Shown here: one piece after another, positions 50,362 to 59,990 of the stretch | Numbering within the stretch: the stretch's first letter is position 1 | Layout: each line of letters begins with the position of its first letter | Source of the DNA: Sphingomonas sp. 7/4-4 | GTDB taxonomy: Bacteria > Pseudomonadota > Alphaproteobacteria > Sphingomonadales > Sphingomonadaceae | Reading direction: 5' to 3' | Assembly (NCBI RefSeq): GCF_027941955.1 | Contig: NZ_CP115960.1 | Coordinates: 1,550,001 to 1,614,000 of the forward strand | Length of the DNA stretch: 64,000 bases | Made by a program: the position numbers and the translations under genes | The notes under the pieces: model-generated | What the model saw: only the letters and a program-made list of their open reading frames with translations | Told to the model about the DNA's origin: nothing | The model's database searches: none

Positions 50362-51312
50362 TCACAAATTGGGAAGCCAGCCGTGGCGGCCGGCAAAGAG
50401 GCGGAAGAGATCGAACCAGATGTACGGCTTGCCGTCGGCGTCGAAGAGCGGAATGCCGTGCCCGCCCTTCTCGGCGATCATCAGCTCGGACGGGATACTC
50501 GCCGCCTGCAGCCCCGCGAACATCGCAAGGCTGTTCGCCGGCTTGACGGTCTTGTCGTCGGCGGCGTGGCAGACGAGGGTCGGCGGCGTCGCGGCGGGCA
50601 CGTCGAGCTCGAGCGACCATGATCGGGCCAACGCCTCGGAAGGATTGACGCCGAGCAACTCGCGACGCGACTGGTCATGCGCAATCGGCGGCAGCATCGA
50701 CACCACCGGGAAGAACATCGCGACCGCGATCGGCCGCGCGGGCAGCCGATCGGCGGCATCGATCGAATCATAGGTGACCTTGTCGGCGCGGGTGCCGAGC
50801 GAGCCCACTACGTGCCCGCCCGCCGAAAAACCCATAGCGGCGACGCGCGCGGGATCGATCCCCCATTTCGCGGCGCCCGCACGGATCAGCCGCATCGCGC
50901 GCTGCGCGTCCTGCAGCGATGTCGCCGGGCCGGCACGCCAGCCGTCGTGCGGCAGGCGGTAAAGCAATTCGAACGCCGTGATTCCCTGTGCGGCGAACAT
51001 CTGCGCGATCCTGCCCGGCCCACGACCCACCGCGACCCGGGCATAGCCCCCGCCCGGAATGAGCAGCACCGCCGCGCCACTGGGCTTGGCGGCGCGCGCG
51101 ACGGTCATCGCCGGCGTGCCGATATGCGTCCAGGCGATGTCGTCCGGCTTCGGCGAGCGTGGAACGGTCACGTCCGCGATCCCCAGCCCCTCTCCGCCCG
51201 GCGGCGTGCCCGGCCACAGCGGCACCCGCTCGATCTCGGCCGGCGCCGATGCACGCGCGGCACCGGCAATCCCCAATGCAAGCCCGGAAGCGAGGACGGT
51301 ACGACGATCCAT
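50362..51312 (-). CDS. Exported alpha/beta hydrolase, acetyl-esterase-like
   Basis: A 316-residue esterase with Tat-like signal (MDRRTVLASGLALGIAGAARA). The oxyanion motif is LLIPGGGYARVA, the nucleophile elbow GFSAGGHV, the acid CHAADDKTVKP and the base KGGHGIPLF, the BD-FAE/acetylxylan-esterase pattern. In this cluster it probably strips acetyl groups from the polysaccharide in the periplasm. It lies just upstream of the second GH2 gene on the same strand (74 bases between). Confidence 0.9.
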   Translation of the reverse strand: MDRRTVLASGLALGIAGAARASAPAEIERVPLWPGTPPGGEGLGIADVTVPRSPKPDDIAWTHIGTPAMTVARAAKPSGAAVLLIPGGGYARVAVGRGPGRIAQMFAAQGITAFELLYRLPHDGWRAGPATSLQDAQRAMRLIRAGAAKWGIDPARVAAMGFSAGGHVVGSLGTRADKVTYDSIDAADRLPARPIAVAMFFPVVSMLPPIAHDQSRRELLGVNPSEALARSWSLELDVPAATPPTLVCHAADDKTVKPANSLAMFAGLQAASIPSELMIAEKGGHGIPLFDADGKPYIWFDLFRLFAGRHGWLPNL

Positions 51313-51349
51313 AATGTTCTTCTCTAGAGTCTGATGACTTCACTCTGAT

Positions 51350-51425
51350 CCGTTCGTTTCGAGCGAAGTCGAGAAACATGGTTTCGCATCTGGCTCCGTT
51401 TCTCGACTGCGCTCGAAACGAACGG
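51350..51425. repeat. Intergenic inverted repeat, CCGTTCGTTTCGAGC family
   Basis: Arms 51350-51377 and 51398-51425 (CCGTTCGTTTCGAGC..GAAAC and its inverse) with a 20-base centre and few mismatches. Only one copy was seen in the window. It separates the esterase gene from the chemoreceptor gene. Confidence 0.75.
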
Positions 51426-51461
51426 AGAATGTGAGCGATTCAAGCACAAGTCATCCCTGCT

Positions 51462-52790
51462 CTAACGCGACACTTCGGTCATGAACTGGCCGACGGTCTC
51501 CTCGACCCGGCGGAGCGCGTCCCCCGCCTGTGCCGCCTGCCGCCCGGCATCCTGCGCAGCGGCGGCGAGCTCCGAGACGCGCCCGCTGATCTGCGCGATC
51601 AGAACCGCGATCTCGCGCGACGACATCGCGGTCTCGTCGATCGAGGCGAGGATCGCGCCGACCGTGCCCACCTGCGCCTCCATCTCGGACGAGAGGCTGC
51701 GCACCCGCTCCATCAGTTCGGTCACGATCGCGAGGATCGCCTGGTTGGTGTGTGCCATGACTTCGCTGGCATTTTGCGCCTGGCGGATCGTGACGGTGAC
51801 GCCGCCGGTGGCGTCGGCCGCCTGATCGGCGAGGCTGCGCACCTCCTGCGCGACCACGGCGAAGCCATGCCCGCTCTCGCCTGCGCGCGCCGCCTCGATG
51901 CTGGCATTGAGCGCGAGCAGCTTGGTCTGCTGGGCGATCCCCGCGATCAGTGTCAGCACCGATTCGATTTGCGCAGTGTGCGAGGCGAGATTCGCTGCGT
52001 TCTCGGCACCCTGCACCGCGATGGCATCGGCGCGCCCGGCGACTTCGGTCGCGATCAACGCCTCCTCGCGTGCACGATCGAAGGCCGAGATCAGCACCGC
52101 CGCGCTTTCCGCCGATTGCCCCATCGCCGTCGCCGACTGATCGGCGGCGGTCGCGACTTCGGCGGCGGGCTTGCTCAGCGACTGCATTTCGGCCGCAGTA
52201 CGTTCGGTGAAGCCGGCGACGTCGCGGCTGGCGCGGGCGCTGGTAGTGATCGCCTCGCCCAATTGTTGCCGCACCGCCGCTGCCTCCGCGCGCACTGCAG
52301 TCTGGTTGCGTGCCCGGGCAATCGCCCGCAACCGGCTGGCGATGATCTCGAACTCGATTCCGGCAAGCTTCTGGGTCGCGCGGGTGAGCCGTTCGAGCTG
52401 GTCGGAATCCCGGGTGAGTTCGAAGAACAAGGCGTGGATCCGCATCTGCGCGACGAGCATCGATGCCGCCACGACCGAGAAATCGAGATCGCGCTGCGCG
52501 ATCCGGTCCGCCTCGGCAATGACTGCGTCGAGCCAGCGCTGATCGATCGGCCGCGACAGCTTCTCGCGGGCATATTCGACTCGGGACGCGACGAGCTCGT
52601 CGGAAACGGCCGCGCCCGCGCGCCGCTCGAGCAAGTCGCGCGCGATGCCTGCGATGTGCGGCTCGATGAAGGTCCAGGCCTCGCGCAGCTCCGTCTCGAA
52701 GCCGTCGTCGATACCGTAGGTCTGCCGGAACGCTACTGCGCCCGGCCTTGGTAACGCCGCTTCATCCGCGACGATATTCCCCCTCGACAT
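51462..52790 (-). CDS. Soluble methyl-accepting chemotaxis protein with globin-like sensor region
   Basis: A 442-residue cytoplasmic chemoreceptor with no membrane helix. Residues 1-165 are helical and resemble a globin-coupled sensor ([56 protein letters not shown]). I do not find the expected proximal His, so heme binding is uncertain. The signalling domain has the conserved hairpin [20 protein letters not shown] followed by [23 protein letters not shown] at 52790 has GGGAGGG upstream. It sits inside the uronate cluster, possibly linking motility to substrate. Confidence 0.88.
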   Translation of the reverse strand: MSRGNIVADEAALPRPGAVAFRQTYGIDDGFETELREAWTFIEPHIAGIARDLLERRAGAAVSDELVASRVEYAREKLSRPIDQRWLDAVIAEADRIAQRDLDFSVVAASMLVAQMRIHALFFELTRDSDQLERLTRATQKLAGIEFEIIASRLRAIARARNQTAVRAEAAAVRQQLGEAITTSARASRDVAGFTERTAAEMQSLSKPAAEVATAADQSATAMGQSAESAAVLISAFDRAREEALIATEVAGRADAIAVQGAENAANLASHTAQIESVLTLIAGIAQQTKLLALNASIEAARAGESGHGFAVVAQEVRSLADQAADATGGVTVTIRQAQNASEVMAHTNQAILAIVTELMERVRSLSSEMEAQVGTVGAILASIDETAMSSREIAVLIAQISGRVSELAAAAQDAGRQAAQAGDALRRVEETVGQFMTEVSR

Positions 52791-52823
52791 ACACCCTCCC
52801 ACGGGCGCCGTTGCGCCTCTTTG

Positions 52824-53831
52824 TCATCGACGAACGTCCAGTCCTCCGCCTTCGAAGGCCGCCAGATCGGCGCGCGTGAACAGGCTGGCGTCACCGGGCA
52901 GCGAGTGCTTGAGCGCGGTCAGCGCCAGGCCCGCCTTCGCGGCGGCACGCGGGTCGCCGCCGCTTTCGATGAGGCCGTGCAGCACGCCTGCGGCAAAGGC
53001 GTCGCCCGCGCCGATCCGGTCGACGATGCCGGCGATCAGCACTTCGTCGGTCTGGTGCGCGCCGCCCCGCGTATCGACTCGCGCCGAGAGCCGGTGGCTG
53101 TCCGCATCGTCGACGTGCCGCGCAGTGGATGCGATCGTCTGGAGCTTGGGGAAATGCGCGAACGCAGCCTCCGCCGCCTCGCGCCGCCGATCCGAGCCTT
53201 CGCCCGAAAAGGGCTTGCCGAGCAGCAGCGAGACGTCGCGATGATTGCCGAACAATATATCCGCATGCCCGATCAATCGCGTGAGCACCGCGCGCGGATC
53301 GCTGTCCCAGGCTTCCCACAGCTTCGCACGGTAATTGCCGTCGAACGAGACCGGGATGCCCTTGGCAGACGCTGCCTCGGCGGCGGCGATCGCCGCATCG
53401 GCAGTGTTGTGGCCGAGTGCCGGAGTGATCCCCGACAGATGCAGCCGGGTGGCGCCTTCGAGCAGGCGGTCCCAGTCCCAGCTGTCGGCCGGGCGCGTGG
53501 CGAACACCGAATGCGCGCGGTCATAGACGACCTCGGAAGCGCGGAGGCCCGCACCCGGAGTGAGGAAATAGAGGCCGAGACGGCCCTCCTCGCTCGCCAC
53601 GGTCGACGTATCGACGCCGCGCCGGCGCAGTTCGTTGATCACCGCGCCGCCCAGTGGATTATCGGCCACCGCGCTGATCATGCGCGTGGCATGGCCGAGG
53701 CAGGCGAGGCCGGTGGCGACATTCGCCTCGGCGCCGCCGACATTCACTTCGAGCTTGGGCGTCTGCAGCAGAAGCTCGCGCCCGGGCGGCGAGAGCCGCA
53801 GCATCACTTCGCCGAAGAATGCGATGGTCAT
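52824..53831 (-). CDS. kdgK: 2-Dehydro-3-deoxygluconokinase
   Basis: KdgK phosphorylates 2-keto-3-deoxygluconate (KDG) to KDPG for the Entner-Doudoroff aldolase. It is a 335-residue PfkB-family kinase: IAFFGEVMLRLSPPGRELLL start, EVNVGGAEANVATGLACLG, and the catalytic anion-hole motif DRIGAGDAFAAGVLHG. ATG at 53831 overlaps the kduD stop as ATGA. Last gene of the hexuronate operon. A KDPG aldolase gene was not seen in the window. Confidence 0.93.
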   Translation of the reverse strand: MTIAFFGEVMLRLSPPGRELLLQTPKLEVNVGGAEANVATGLACLGHATRMISAVADNPLGGAVINELRRRGVDTSTVASEEGRLGLYFLTPGAGLRASEVVYDRAHSVFATRPADSWDWDRLLEGATRLHLSGITPALGHNTADAAIAAAEAASAKGIPVSFDGNYRAKLWEAWDSDPRAVLTRLIGHADILFGNHRDVSLLLGKPFSGEGSDRRREAAEAAFAHFPKLQTIASTARHVDDADSHRLSARVDTRGGAHQTDEVLIAGIVDRIGAGDAFAAGVLHGLIESGGDPRAAAKAGLALTALKHSLPGDASLFTRADLAAFEGGGLDVRR

Positions 53832-54583
53832 CGTGCCAGCCACCCGCCGTCGACCGCGAGGACATGGCCCTGGACATAGTCCGAAGCGCTGGAGGCGAGG
53901 AACACCGCGGCACCGCCGAGGTCGCCCGGATCGCCCCAGCGGCCGGCGGGGATACGCTCGATGATCTGGCGGTTGCGGGTCTCATCGGCCTGCAGGGCAG
54001 TCGTGTTGTTGGTGGCGATATAGCCGGGGGCGATCGCGTTGACGTTGATGCCCTTCGACGCCCATTCGCAGGCGAGCAGCTTGGTCAGCCCCGCCACGCC
54101 CGATTTGCTCGCGGTGTAGCTCGGCACGCGGATGCCGCCCTGGAAGCTCAGCATCGAGGCGATGTTGATGATCTTGCCGCCGCCCTGCTTGACCATGTGG
54201 CGGCCGGCGGCCTGGCACAGGAAGAAGGTGGATTTGAGGTTGGTGTCGATCACCGCATCCCAATCCTCCTCCGAGAAATCGAGACTGTCGTTCCGCCGGA
54301 TGATCCCCGCATTGTTGACAAGGATGTCGAGCCCGCCGAGCTTTTCCACAGCTTCGTCCACAATTCTGCCCACAGGCTCGATCGTCGAAAGGTCGGCGGA
54401 GATGATCTCGGCCTGCACGCCCAGAGCGCGGGCCTTTTCGACCGTTTCGGTGGCGGCCGAGCGGCCCACCGCGGCGATGCTCGCGCCTGCTTCGGCGAGC
54501 GCGAGCGCGATGCCCTGGCCGATGCCGGTATTCGCACCGGTGACGATTGCGACCTTGCCGGTCAGGTCGAAGGGATTGGTCAT
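53828..54583 (-). CDS. kduD: 2-Dehydro-3-deoxy-D-gluconate 5-dehydrogenase
   Basis: KduD reduces 3-deoxy-D-glycero-2,5-hexodiulosonate to KDG with NAD(P)H. A 251-residue classical short-chain dehydrogenase: TGANTGIGQG near residue 14, NNAG in DILVNNAGIIRRND, catalytic Ser in INIASMLSFQGG and YxxxK in PSYTASKSGVAG, ending DGGWLAR. ATG at 54583 has AGAGG upstream, right next to a palindromic repeat. It lies between kduI and kdgK, the order of the pathway. Confidence 0.94.
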   Translation of the reverse strand: MTNPFDLTGKVAIVTGANTGIGQGIALALAEAGASIAAVGRSAATETVEKARALGVQAEIISADLSTIEPVGRIVDEAVEKLGGLDILVNNAGIIRRNDSLDFSEEDWDAVIDTNLKSTFFLCQAAGRHMVKQGGGKIINIASMLSFQGGIRVPSYTASKSGVAGLTKLLACEWASKGINVNAIAPGYIATNNTTALQADETRNRQIIERIPAGRWGDPGDLGGAAVFLASSASDYVQGHVLAVDGGWLAR

Positions 54584-54593
54584 GCTACCTCTT

Positions 54594-54724
54594 ACTCCCT
54601 CCCTGGAAGGGAGGGGCCGGGGTGGGTGCGCGGCGCGCAGCGTCGCGCTTCTTCGGTCGCGGAGGAGGGCCGAGCCTGGCGGCTCGGCACCCACCTCCAA
54701 CCTCTCCCTTGCAGGGAGGGGAGT
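54594..54724. repeat. Long intergenic palindrome, ACTCCCTCCC family
   Basis: The arms near 54594-54618 (ACTCCCTCCCTGGAAGGGAG) and 54701-54724 (CCTCTCCCTTGCAGGGAGGG) are inverted copies. The centre holds further inverted pieces, including GCCGAGCC..GGCTCGGC (54669-54687). It lies inside the hexuronate operon, between kduI copy 2 and kduD, where its hairpin could tune message stability. Confidence 0.75.
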
Positions 54725-54731
54725 TAAGTCG

Positions 54732-55570
54732 TTACGCCAGCTGGCAGATGTCCAGCACGTTCATGTCCGTATAGTCCTGGTTCTCGCCGGCCATCGCCCA
54801 GATGAAGGCATAGGCCTTGGTGCCCGAGCCCATATGGATCGACCAGGGCGGCGAGATCACTGCTTCCTCGTTGGCGATGACGATGTGCCGCATCGCATCG
54901 CCTTCGCCCATGTAATGGAAGACGCGGTCGTTCGGGCCATCGAGCTCGAAGTAGAAATAGATCTCGCTGCGGCGCTCGTGGATGTGCGGGGGCATCGTGT
55001 TCCACACCGAGCCCGGCTTGAGCACGGTCAGGCCCATCACCAGTTGCGCGGAGTCGCACACGCCGGGGATGACGAGCTGGAAGATCGTCCGTTCGTTGGA
55101 TTCTTCCAGCGAGCCGCGCTCGAGCGCGTTGGCGTCGGCGATCGAAAGCTTCCGGGTCTGGAAGCCCTTATGCGCCGGGCAGGAGGCGAGGTAGAAGCGC
55201 GCGCCCTGTCCAGAGAATTGGACGTCCTTCGCCCCCATCGTGACGTAGAGGCAGTCCTTGTTGCCCAGCGTGAAGCTTTCGCCGTCGACGGTGACGGTGC
55301 CTTCGACCGAACCCACATTGACCACCGCCAGCTCGCGGCGCTCGAGGAAGGATGGCCCGCCGCCGAAGCCGGCTCGGTCTGGTCCGGAAGCTTCACCGAT
55401 CCCGCGCCTACCGCGACCCCGCCGATCACGAAGCGGTCGGCATGGGTGTAGTTGAGCACGCACTCGCCTTCGCGGAACAGGCCGTCGATCAGATAGCGGT
55501 CGCGCAGTTCCTCGTTCGAGACGCACTCCATCATGTCGGGGTGCGTGGCGTAATAGGTACGGTCGAACAT
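54732..55570 (-). CDS. kduI: 5-Dehydro-4-deoxy-D-glucuronate isomerase, copy 2 (one frameshift)
   Basis: The second KduI, about 279 residues. It starts [20 protein letters not shown]. After a missing base near 55348-55352 ([19 protein letters not shown]) it continues with the metal motif [15 protein letters not shown] and [11 protein letters not shown], ending [20 protein letters not shown]. Clearly homologous to copy 1 over its full length. This copy is in the operon with kduD and kdgK, whereas copy 1 is with GH105. Confidence 0.92.
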
Positions 55571-55594
55571 GGAATACTCCGTTGGTTCTGTGGT

Positions 55595-57042
55595 TCAGGC
55601 TGCGGCGGCGACAGGCGCCGGCGCTTGTTTGTCGATTTTGTACGCCCTGCGTACGAGGCCGTTGGTCAGCTCGTGCGCGAGCTCAAAAGCTTCCCAGTCG
55701 AGCAGCCGCCCTTCGGCGACGAGCTGGCCGAGAAAGCCGCAATCGATGCGGCGCGCGACGTCGTGCCGCGCGGGGATCGAGAGGAAGGCGCGCGTGTCGT
55801 CGTTGAAGCCGACGGTGTTGTAGAAGCCCGCGGTCTCGGTGACCTGCTCGCGGAAGCGGCGCATCCCCTCGGGACTGTCGTGGAACCACCAGCTCGGCCC
55901 CAGCTTGAGGCACGGATAATGCCCGGCCAAAGGCGCCAGCTCACGCGCGTACACCGTCTCGTCGAGCGTGAAGAGGATGATCGACAGATCGGTCGAGGTG
56001 CCGAAGCGATCAAGCAGCGGTTTGAGCGCATGGACGTAGTCGGTGCGCATCGGGATGTCCGCGCCCTTGTCGCGGCCATGGCTTTCGAACAGCCCCCATT
56101 ATGGTTGCGGAAGCTGCCGGGATGGATCTGCATCACCATGCCGTCCTCGGCCGACATCGCCGCCATTTCGGTAAGCATCTGCGCGCGGAACAGCTCGGCG
56201 TCCTGCGGGGTCCAGTTGTCCGACAGAATCGTGCGGAACAAGCGCTCAGCCTCGTCATAAGGCAGGTTGGCGGTGCGGGCCGTGGGGTGGCCATGATCGG
56301 TCGCGGTGGCGCCCGCCGCGCGGAAATCGGCGCGGCGCTTGCGGTGCGCGGCGAGATAGCCGTCCCATGACCAGACGTCCTCGCCCGTCTTCTCGGCGAA
56401 GATCTTCATCGCCCCGGCGAACTGCTCGTGCTCGACGTCGATCACGGCGTCGGGGCGATACGTGGTGACCACCCGACCCTGCCAGCCGCTCTTATGGATC
56501 GCGTGGTGCGGCGAGAGGTCGTCCTGCGGCCCTTCGGTGGTGGCGAGGAACTCGATTCCGAAGCGATCGAACAATGCGCGCGGCTTGAAGGCGTCGCTGG
56601 CGAGCTTCTCATTGATGCGGTCGTAATACAGGTCCGCCGTGCTCGCATCGAGCGCGACCTCGAAGCCGAACACCTCGGCAAAGACATGGCCGAGCCACAT
56701 GCTGGACGGCGTGCCGCGGAACAGATGGAAATTCCCGGCAAAGGTCCGCCACGCTTTCCTGGGATCGGTCCTCGGCATCCCCGCCTTGCTCGGCACGCAG
56801 AGATCGTCAAGTGCGACGCCCTGCGAATAGAGCATGCGATAGAGATAATGGTCCGGCGAGAGCAGCAGTTCGGTCGCGTTCGACCAATTGGCGTTGGTCG
56901 AGAACCAGGTCGGATCGGTGTGGCCGTGCGGGCTGATGATCGGCAATCCGGCCACTTCCGCATAGAGCGCACGCGCGATGCTCCGCGTACGCTCGTCGGA
57001 CGGAAACAACCGGTCGGGATCGAGTTTGAGGGGCTTGGTCAT
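55595..57042 (-). CDS. uxaC: Glucuronate isomerase (one frameshift)
   Basis: UxaC interconverts D-glucuronate and D-fructuronate (or galacturonate and tagaturonate). The start is ATG at 57042 ([20 protein letters not shown]). Metal and substrate motifs include [15 protein letters not shown] near residue 35, [34 protein letters not shown] and [15 protein letters not shown]. One base is missing at the C run 56093-56097 ([18 protein letters not shown]). The repaired length is about 482 residues. It supplies the saturated-uronate branch; uxuB/uxuA or uxaB/uxaA are not in the window. Confidence 0.94.
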
Positions 57043-57052
57043 TTCGCTCTCT

Positions 57053-58599
57053 TTACGCTTGCGGCGCCTTCTCGCGGAACACCGTGTTGGCGACAATCGC
57101 AAGGATCGCAATCGCGGCGAAGACGGCGAGGATTGCCCAGTAAGTGCCGGTTGCGAAGCAGGGAGAGCCGAAACCCATCCAAACGGGCACGCAACCTTCG
57201 ACATTCTTGCCCGAAGCGAGGAAGAATATCACGCCGGCGATCCCCGATGCGACCGAAGCGATCACGGCCCAGGGCGTCGAGCGCCGGAAGCTCTCCACGC
57301 GCGCCAGCCGCGGCGTGAGCAGATGGACCGACAGCACCGCGAGGAAATAGGCCGCGCCCGCCGCGATGAACATCGGCGCATAGCTGCCCACCCGATCGAG
57401 CACGTCTCCCGAATATTTGGAGAACAAGGCCCCCCGATCGCCCCCAGCGTACCGCCGATGCCGATCACCGCGCCCACCGCGAAACGCGGAAAGGTGTCCG
57501 ACGGGATCGTGTAGAGATTGGCCGAGAAGCCCTGGTGCGCCGCCGCGGCGATGCCGATGATCAGCACGCTCACCCAGAGATTGGGCACCGATGTGGCGAA
57601 CACCACCGGCAGCACGCAGAAGGCGCAGAGCAGCATGGTGAGCTTGCGCGCCTTGTTGACGCTCATCCCGTTCTTCATCAGCCGGCCGGAGAGCCAGCCG
57701 CCGGCGACGCTGCCGACATCCGAGATCAGATAGATGCCGCCCAATGCGAGCGCCGCTTCAGGCGTCGACCAGGTCTTGAGATCAAGGCCGTATTGCGCGC
57801 CGAGATAGCCGGGCAGCCAGAACAGGTAGAACCACCAGATCGGATCGATGAAGAACTTACCGAGCGCGAAGGCCCAGGTCTCGCGCTGGGCGAGCAGGCG
57901 CAGCCACAGGCCCAGAGTCTTGACGTCGGGATCGGCCGGATCCTGAGTGATGTGCGCGATTTCGGCCGCGCCGACGCGCGAATGTTGCGCAGGATTGTCG
58001 CGATACATCGCCAGCCACGCGACCAGCCAGAGCACGCCGAAGATGCCGGTGACGATGAAGGTCATCCGCCAGCCGACCATCGGGACCAGCAGGAAGCAGA
58101 GCAAAGGCGCTGCGATCGCACCGACGTTCGAGCCGGCGTTGAACACGCCGACCGCGAAGGCGCGCTCCTTTTGCGGGAACCAGCTTGTCACTGCCTTGAC
58201 GCCGGCCGGGAAATTGCCCGATTCGCCGATGCCGAGACCGAAACGGGCCATCGCGAAATGGGTGACGCTATAGGCACCGCCATGCGCGACGTGCGCGATC
58301 GTCCAGACCACCACCGCGGCGGCATAGCCGAGCCGGGCGCCGATCGCGTCGACCACCTTGCCGAAGCCGAGATAGCCGATCGCATAGGCGATCTGGAACC
58401 AGACGACGATGTCGGCATAGGTCCGCTCGTCCATGTGAAGCGAGGGATCTTCCATCATGATCGGCTTGAGCAGCCCGATCATCTGGCGATCGATATAGTT
58501 GATCGCCGTAGCGGCAAACAGCAGGCCGACGATGACCCAGCGATAGCGCCCCACCCGCTCGGCGGCGGCTTGTATCGTCGCCTCTCGCGTATCGCTCAT
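57053..58599 (-). CDS. exuT: Hexuronate MFS transporter, ExuT-like (one frameshift)
   Basis: An anion:cation symporter family transporter for glucuronate/galacturonate across the inner membrane. The start MSDTREATIQAAAERVGRYR leads into GLLFAATAINYIDRQMIGLL, typical of ExuT. Conserved loops include GLGIGESGNFPAGVKAVTSW and FPQKERAFAVGVFNAGSNVG. One base is missing at CCCCCC 57431-57436, and the last helices continue as LFSKYSGDVLDRVGSYAPMF. The C-terminal part has an extra hydrophilic loop with two Cys (GCVPVWMGFGSPCF) before the last helix, making it about 515 residues, longer than usual. The start overlaps the upstream frame as ATGA. Confidence 0.9.
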
Positions 58600-59990
58600 T
58601 CAGCCTCTCCCGCTGTTATTCGCCACCGGGTTTCCCGCTCGCGGCCTGGTTGGTTAGCTGCAACCCCCTGCCGTGGGAAGCTTCGGAGCATAAATTTCGC
58701 ATTTTGCGAATCGCTCCCAATATTCGGGATGTCCTGCAGGGGTTTACGGCCGTTGACCAATATTCGCGAATTGGCCTGACACAGCAAGCTACTATTGCTG
58801 CGTCGTGTCAGGCCAGCGAAACGGAGCCAGATCAGCGCCTCGGCGGCGCGGACGGCAGGGTCGCTCGCGATTCGTGCGAGATCAGTCTCGAATGGCGCGA
58901 AATAGGCCGGTACGCCCTGTAGCCGATCGAACTCGGCACGTGCCTGGTCGAGGCTCCAACGCCGGTGATGGATCCCGGTGTCGATCAGCGCGCGGACGAT
59001 ACGGAACAACAGCCAGTGGACATGGCCGAGTTCCTCGAGCGGCGTGCCGCGATAGATGCCCCTATCGGCCATCAACTGCTCGGCATGGATCGCCCAGCCT
59101 TCGGAAAATGCAGGGAGATAGGCGATACGCAGCGGGTGCGCGTTCGCCTCCGCCTCGATCGGAAGCTGAACCATATGACCGGGCAGCAGCTCGTGATGGA
59201 CGACGCTGTGGAGGCTCCAGCGCGGCCGGCGACGGATCTGCCTGAGGTCGACGACATAGCTGCCGGACTGGCCCGCCGACGGGATCTGGCGATAGCCCTG
59301 CTTTCCCGCGACTTCGTCGGCGCGGCTCATCCGGCGGACGCCGACGTCGAGGCTGGCGCGCGGCACCGGCCCGACCAGAGCCGGCGTCGCGGCGCGTGCC
59401 TTGTCGAGCCAGCGGTTCATGTCGGCCACTGCGGCATCGCGGCCGGCATCGTCGTCCGGATAAAGCCAGCGCGGATCGGCGAAGGCGGCCTTGAAGCGAT
59501 CGCCGATGCTGCCCTTCGCGAAACCCGCGGCACGCATCAGCCGGCCGGCACGCACCCCGAGGCGGGCGGCTTCGCGCTCAAACCGCCGATGCGCCGCTTC
59601 GGGATCGACGCGTTCGCCGACATGGCGTTCGAGCAGCAGCTTGTACGCCTCGGCGCCATTGGCGCGGCGCCAGAGTCCTGGCTCGACGGCAGGCGGGAGA
59701 CGGTACGGTCCTTCCGACTTGCCGTCGGGAATGAGGCGCGCCAGTTGCGAATCTATCGCAAGAGCGTTGCGAATGGTTCGCAAATCGAGACTCGCCGACG
59801 CCGACAGCGCGGCGACATCGAAAGCCTCGAGCCGCGCCAGCCGGGCATCATAGCCGGAGACCGCGCTTAGCCCATCCAGCGTCTCGCGCAGCTTCGCATC
59901 GGCGCCCGGCCCGGCATGCGCCGGCATCGCGTGGAGCGCCGCGCAGGCGGCGAGACCGCCCAGCACCTCGCGGCGGCGCAGCGCGATCAT
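58596..59990 (-). CDS. DUF885 family protein, exported; 3' end uncertain
   Basis: A metallopeptidase-like DUF885 protein of up to 464 residues with signal peptide (MIALRRREVLGGLAACAALH). Family motifs are HHELLPGHMVQLPIEAE (zinc-binding HExxxGH type) and AFSEGWAIHAEQLMADRG. Similarity seems to end near EALIWLRFAGL (about 58810); the last 70 or so codons are AT-richer, of unusual composition, and cover several palindromes. The natural end may be earlier, with a lost stop or frameshift, or the frame may truly run on to overlap exuT. ATG at 59990 overlaps the LamG-protein stop (ATGA). The role in this cluster is unknown. Confidence 0.78.
   Translation of the reverse strand: MIALRRREVLGGLAACAALHAMPAHAGPGADAKLRETLDGLSAVSGYDARLARLEAFDVAALSASASLDLRTIRNALAIDSQLARLIPDGKSEGPYRLPPAVEPGLWRRANGAEAYKLLLERHVGERVDPEAAHRRFEREAARLGVRAGRLMRAAGFAKGSIGDRFKAAFADPRWLYPDDDAGRDAAVADMNRWLDKARAATPALVGPVPRASLDVGVRRMSRADEVAGKQGYRQIPSAGQSGSYVVDLRQIRRRPRWSLHSVVHHELLPGHMVQLPIEAEANAHPLRIAYLPAFSEGWAIHAEQLMADRGIYRGTPLEELGHVHWLLFRIVRALIDTGIHHRRWSLDQARAEFDRLQGVPAYFAPFETDLARIASDPAVRAAEALIWLRFAGLTRRSNSSLLCQANSRILVNGRKPLQDIPNIGSDSQNAKFMLRSFPRQGVAANQPGRERETRWRITAGEAE
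58690..58814. promoter_or_regulatory. Operator-rich region upstream of the hexuronate operon
   Basis: An AT-richer stretch with several symmetric elements: TTCGCA-TTT-TGCGAA (58696-58710, perfect arms); CCAATATTCGGGA (58717-58729) and CCAATATTCGCGAATTGG (58757-58774), whose first 10 bases repeat exactly 40 bases apart; and the inverted repeat GGCCTGACAC..GTGTCAGGCC (58773-58782, 58805-58814). This looks like a regulated promoter, though it lies within the reading frame of the DUF885 gene. Confidence 0.55.
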
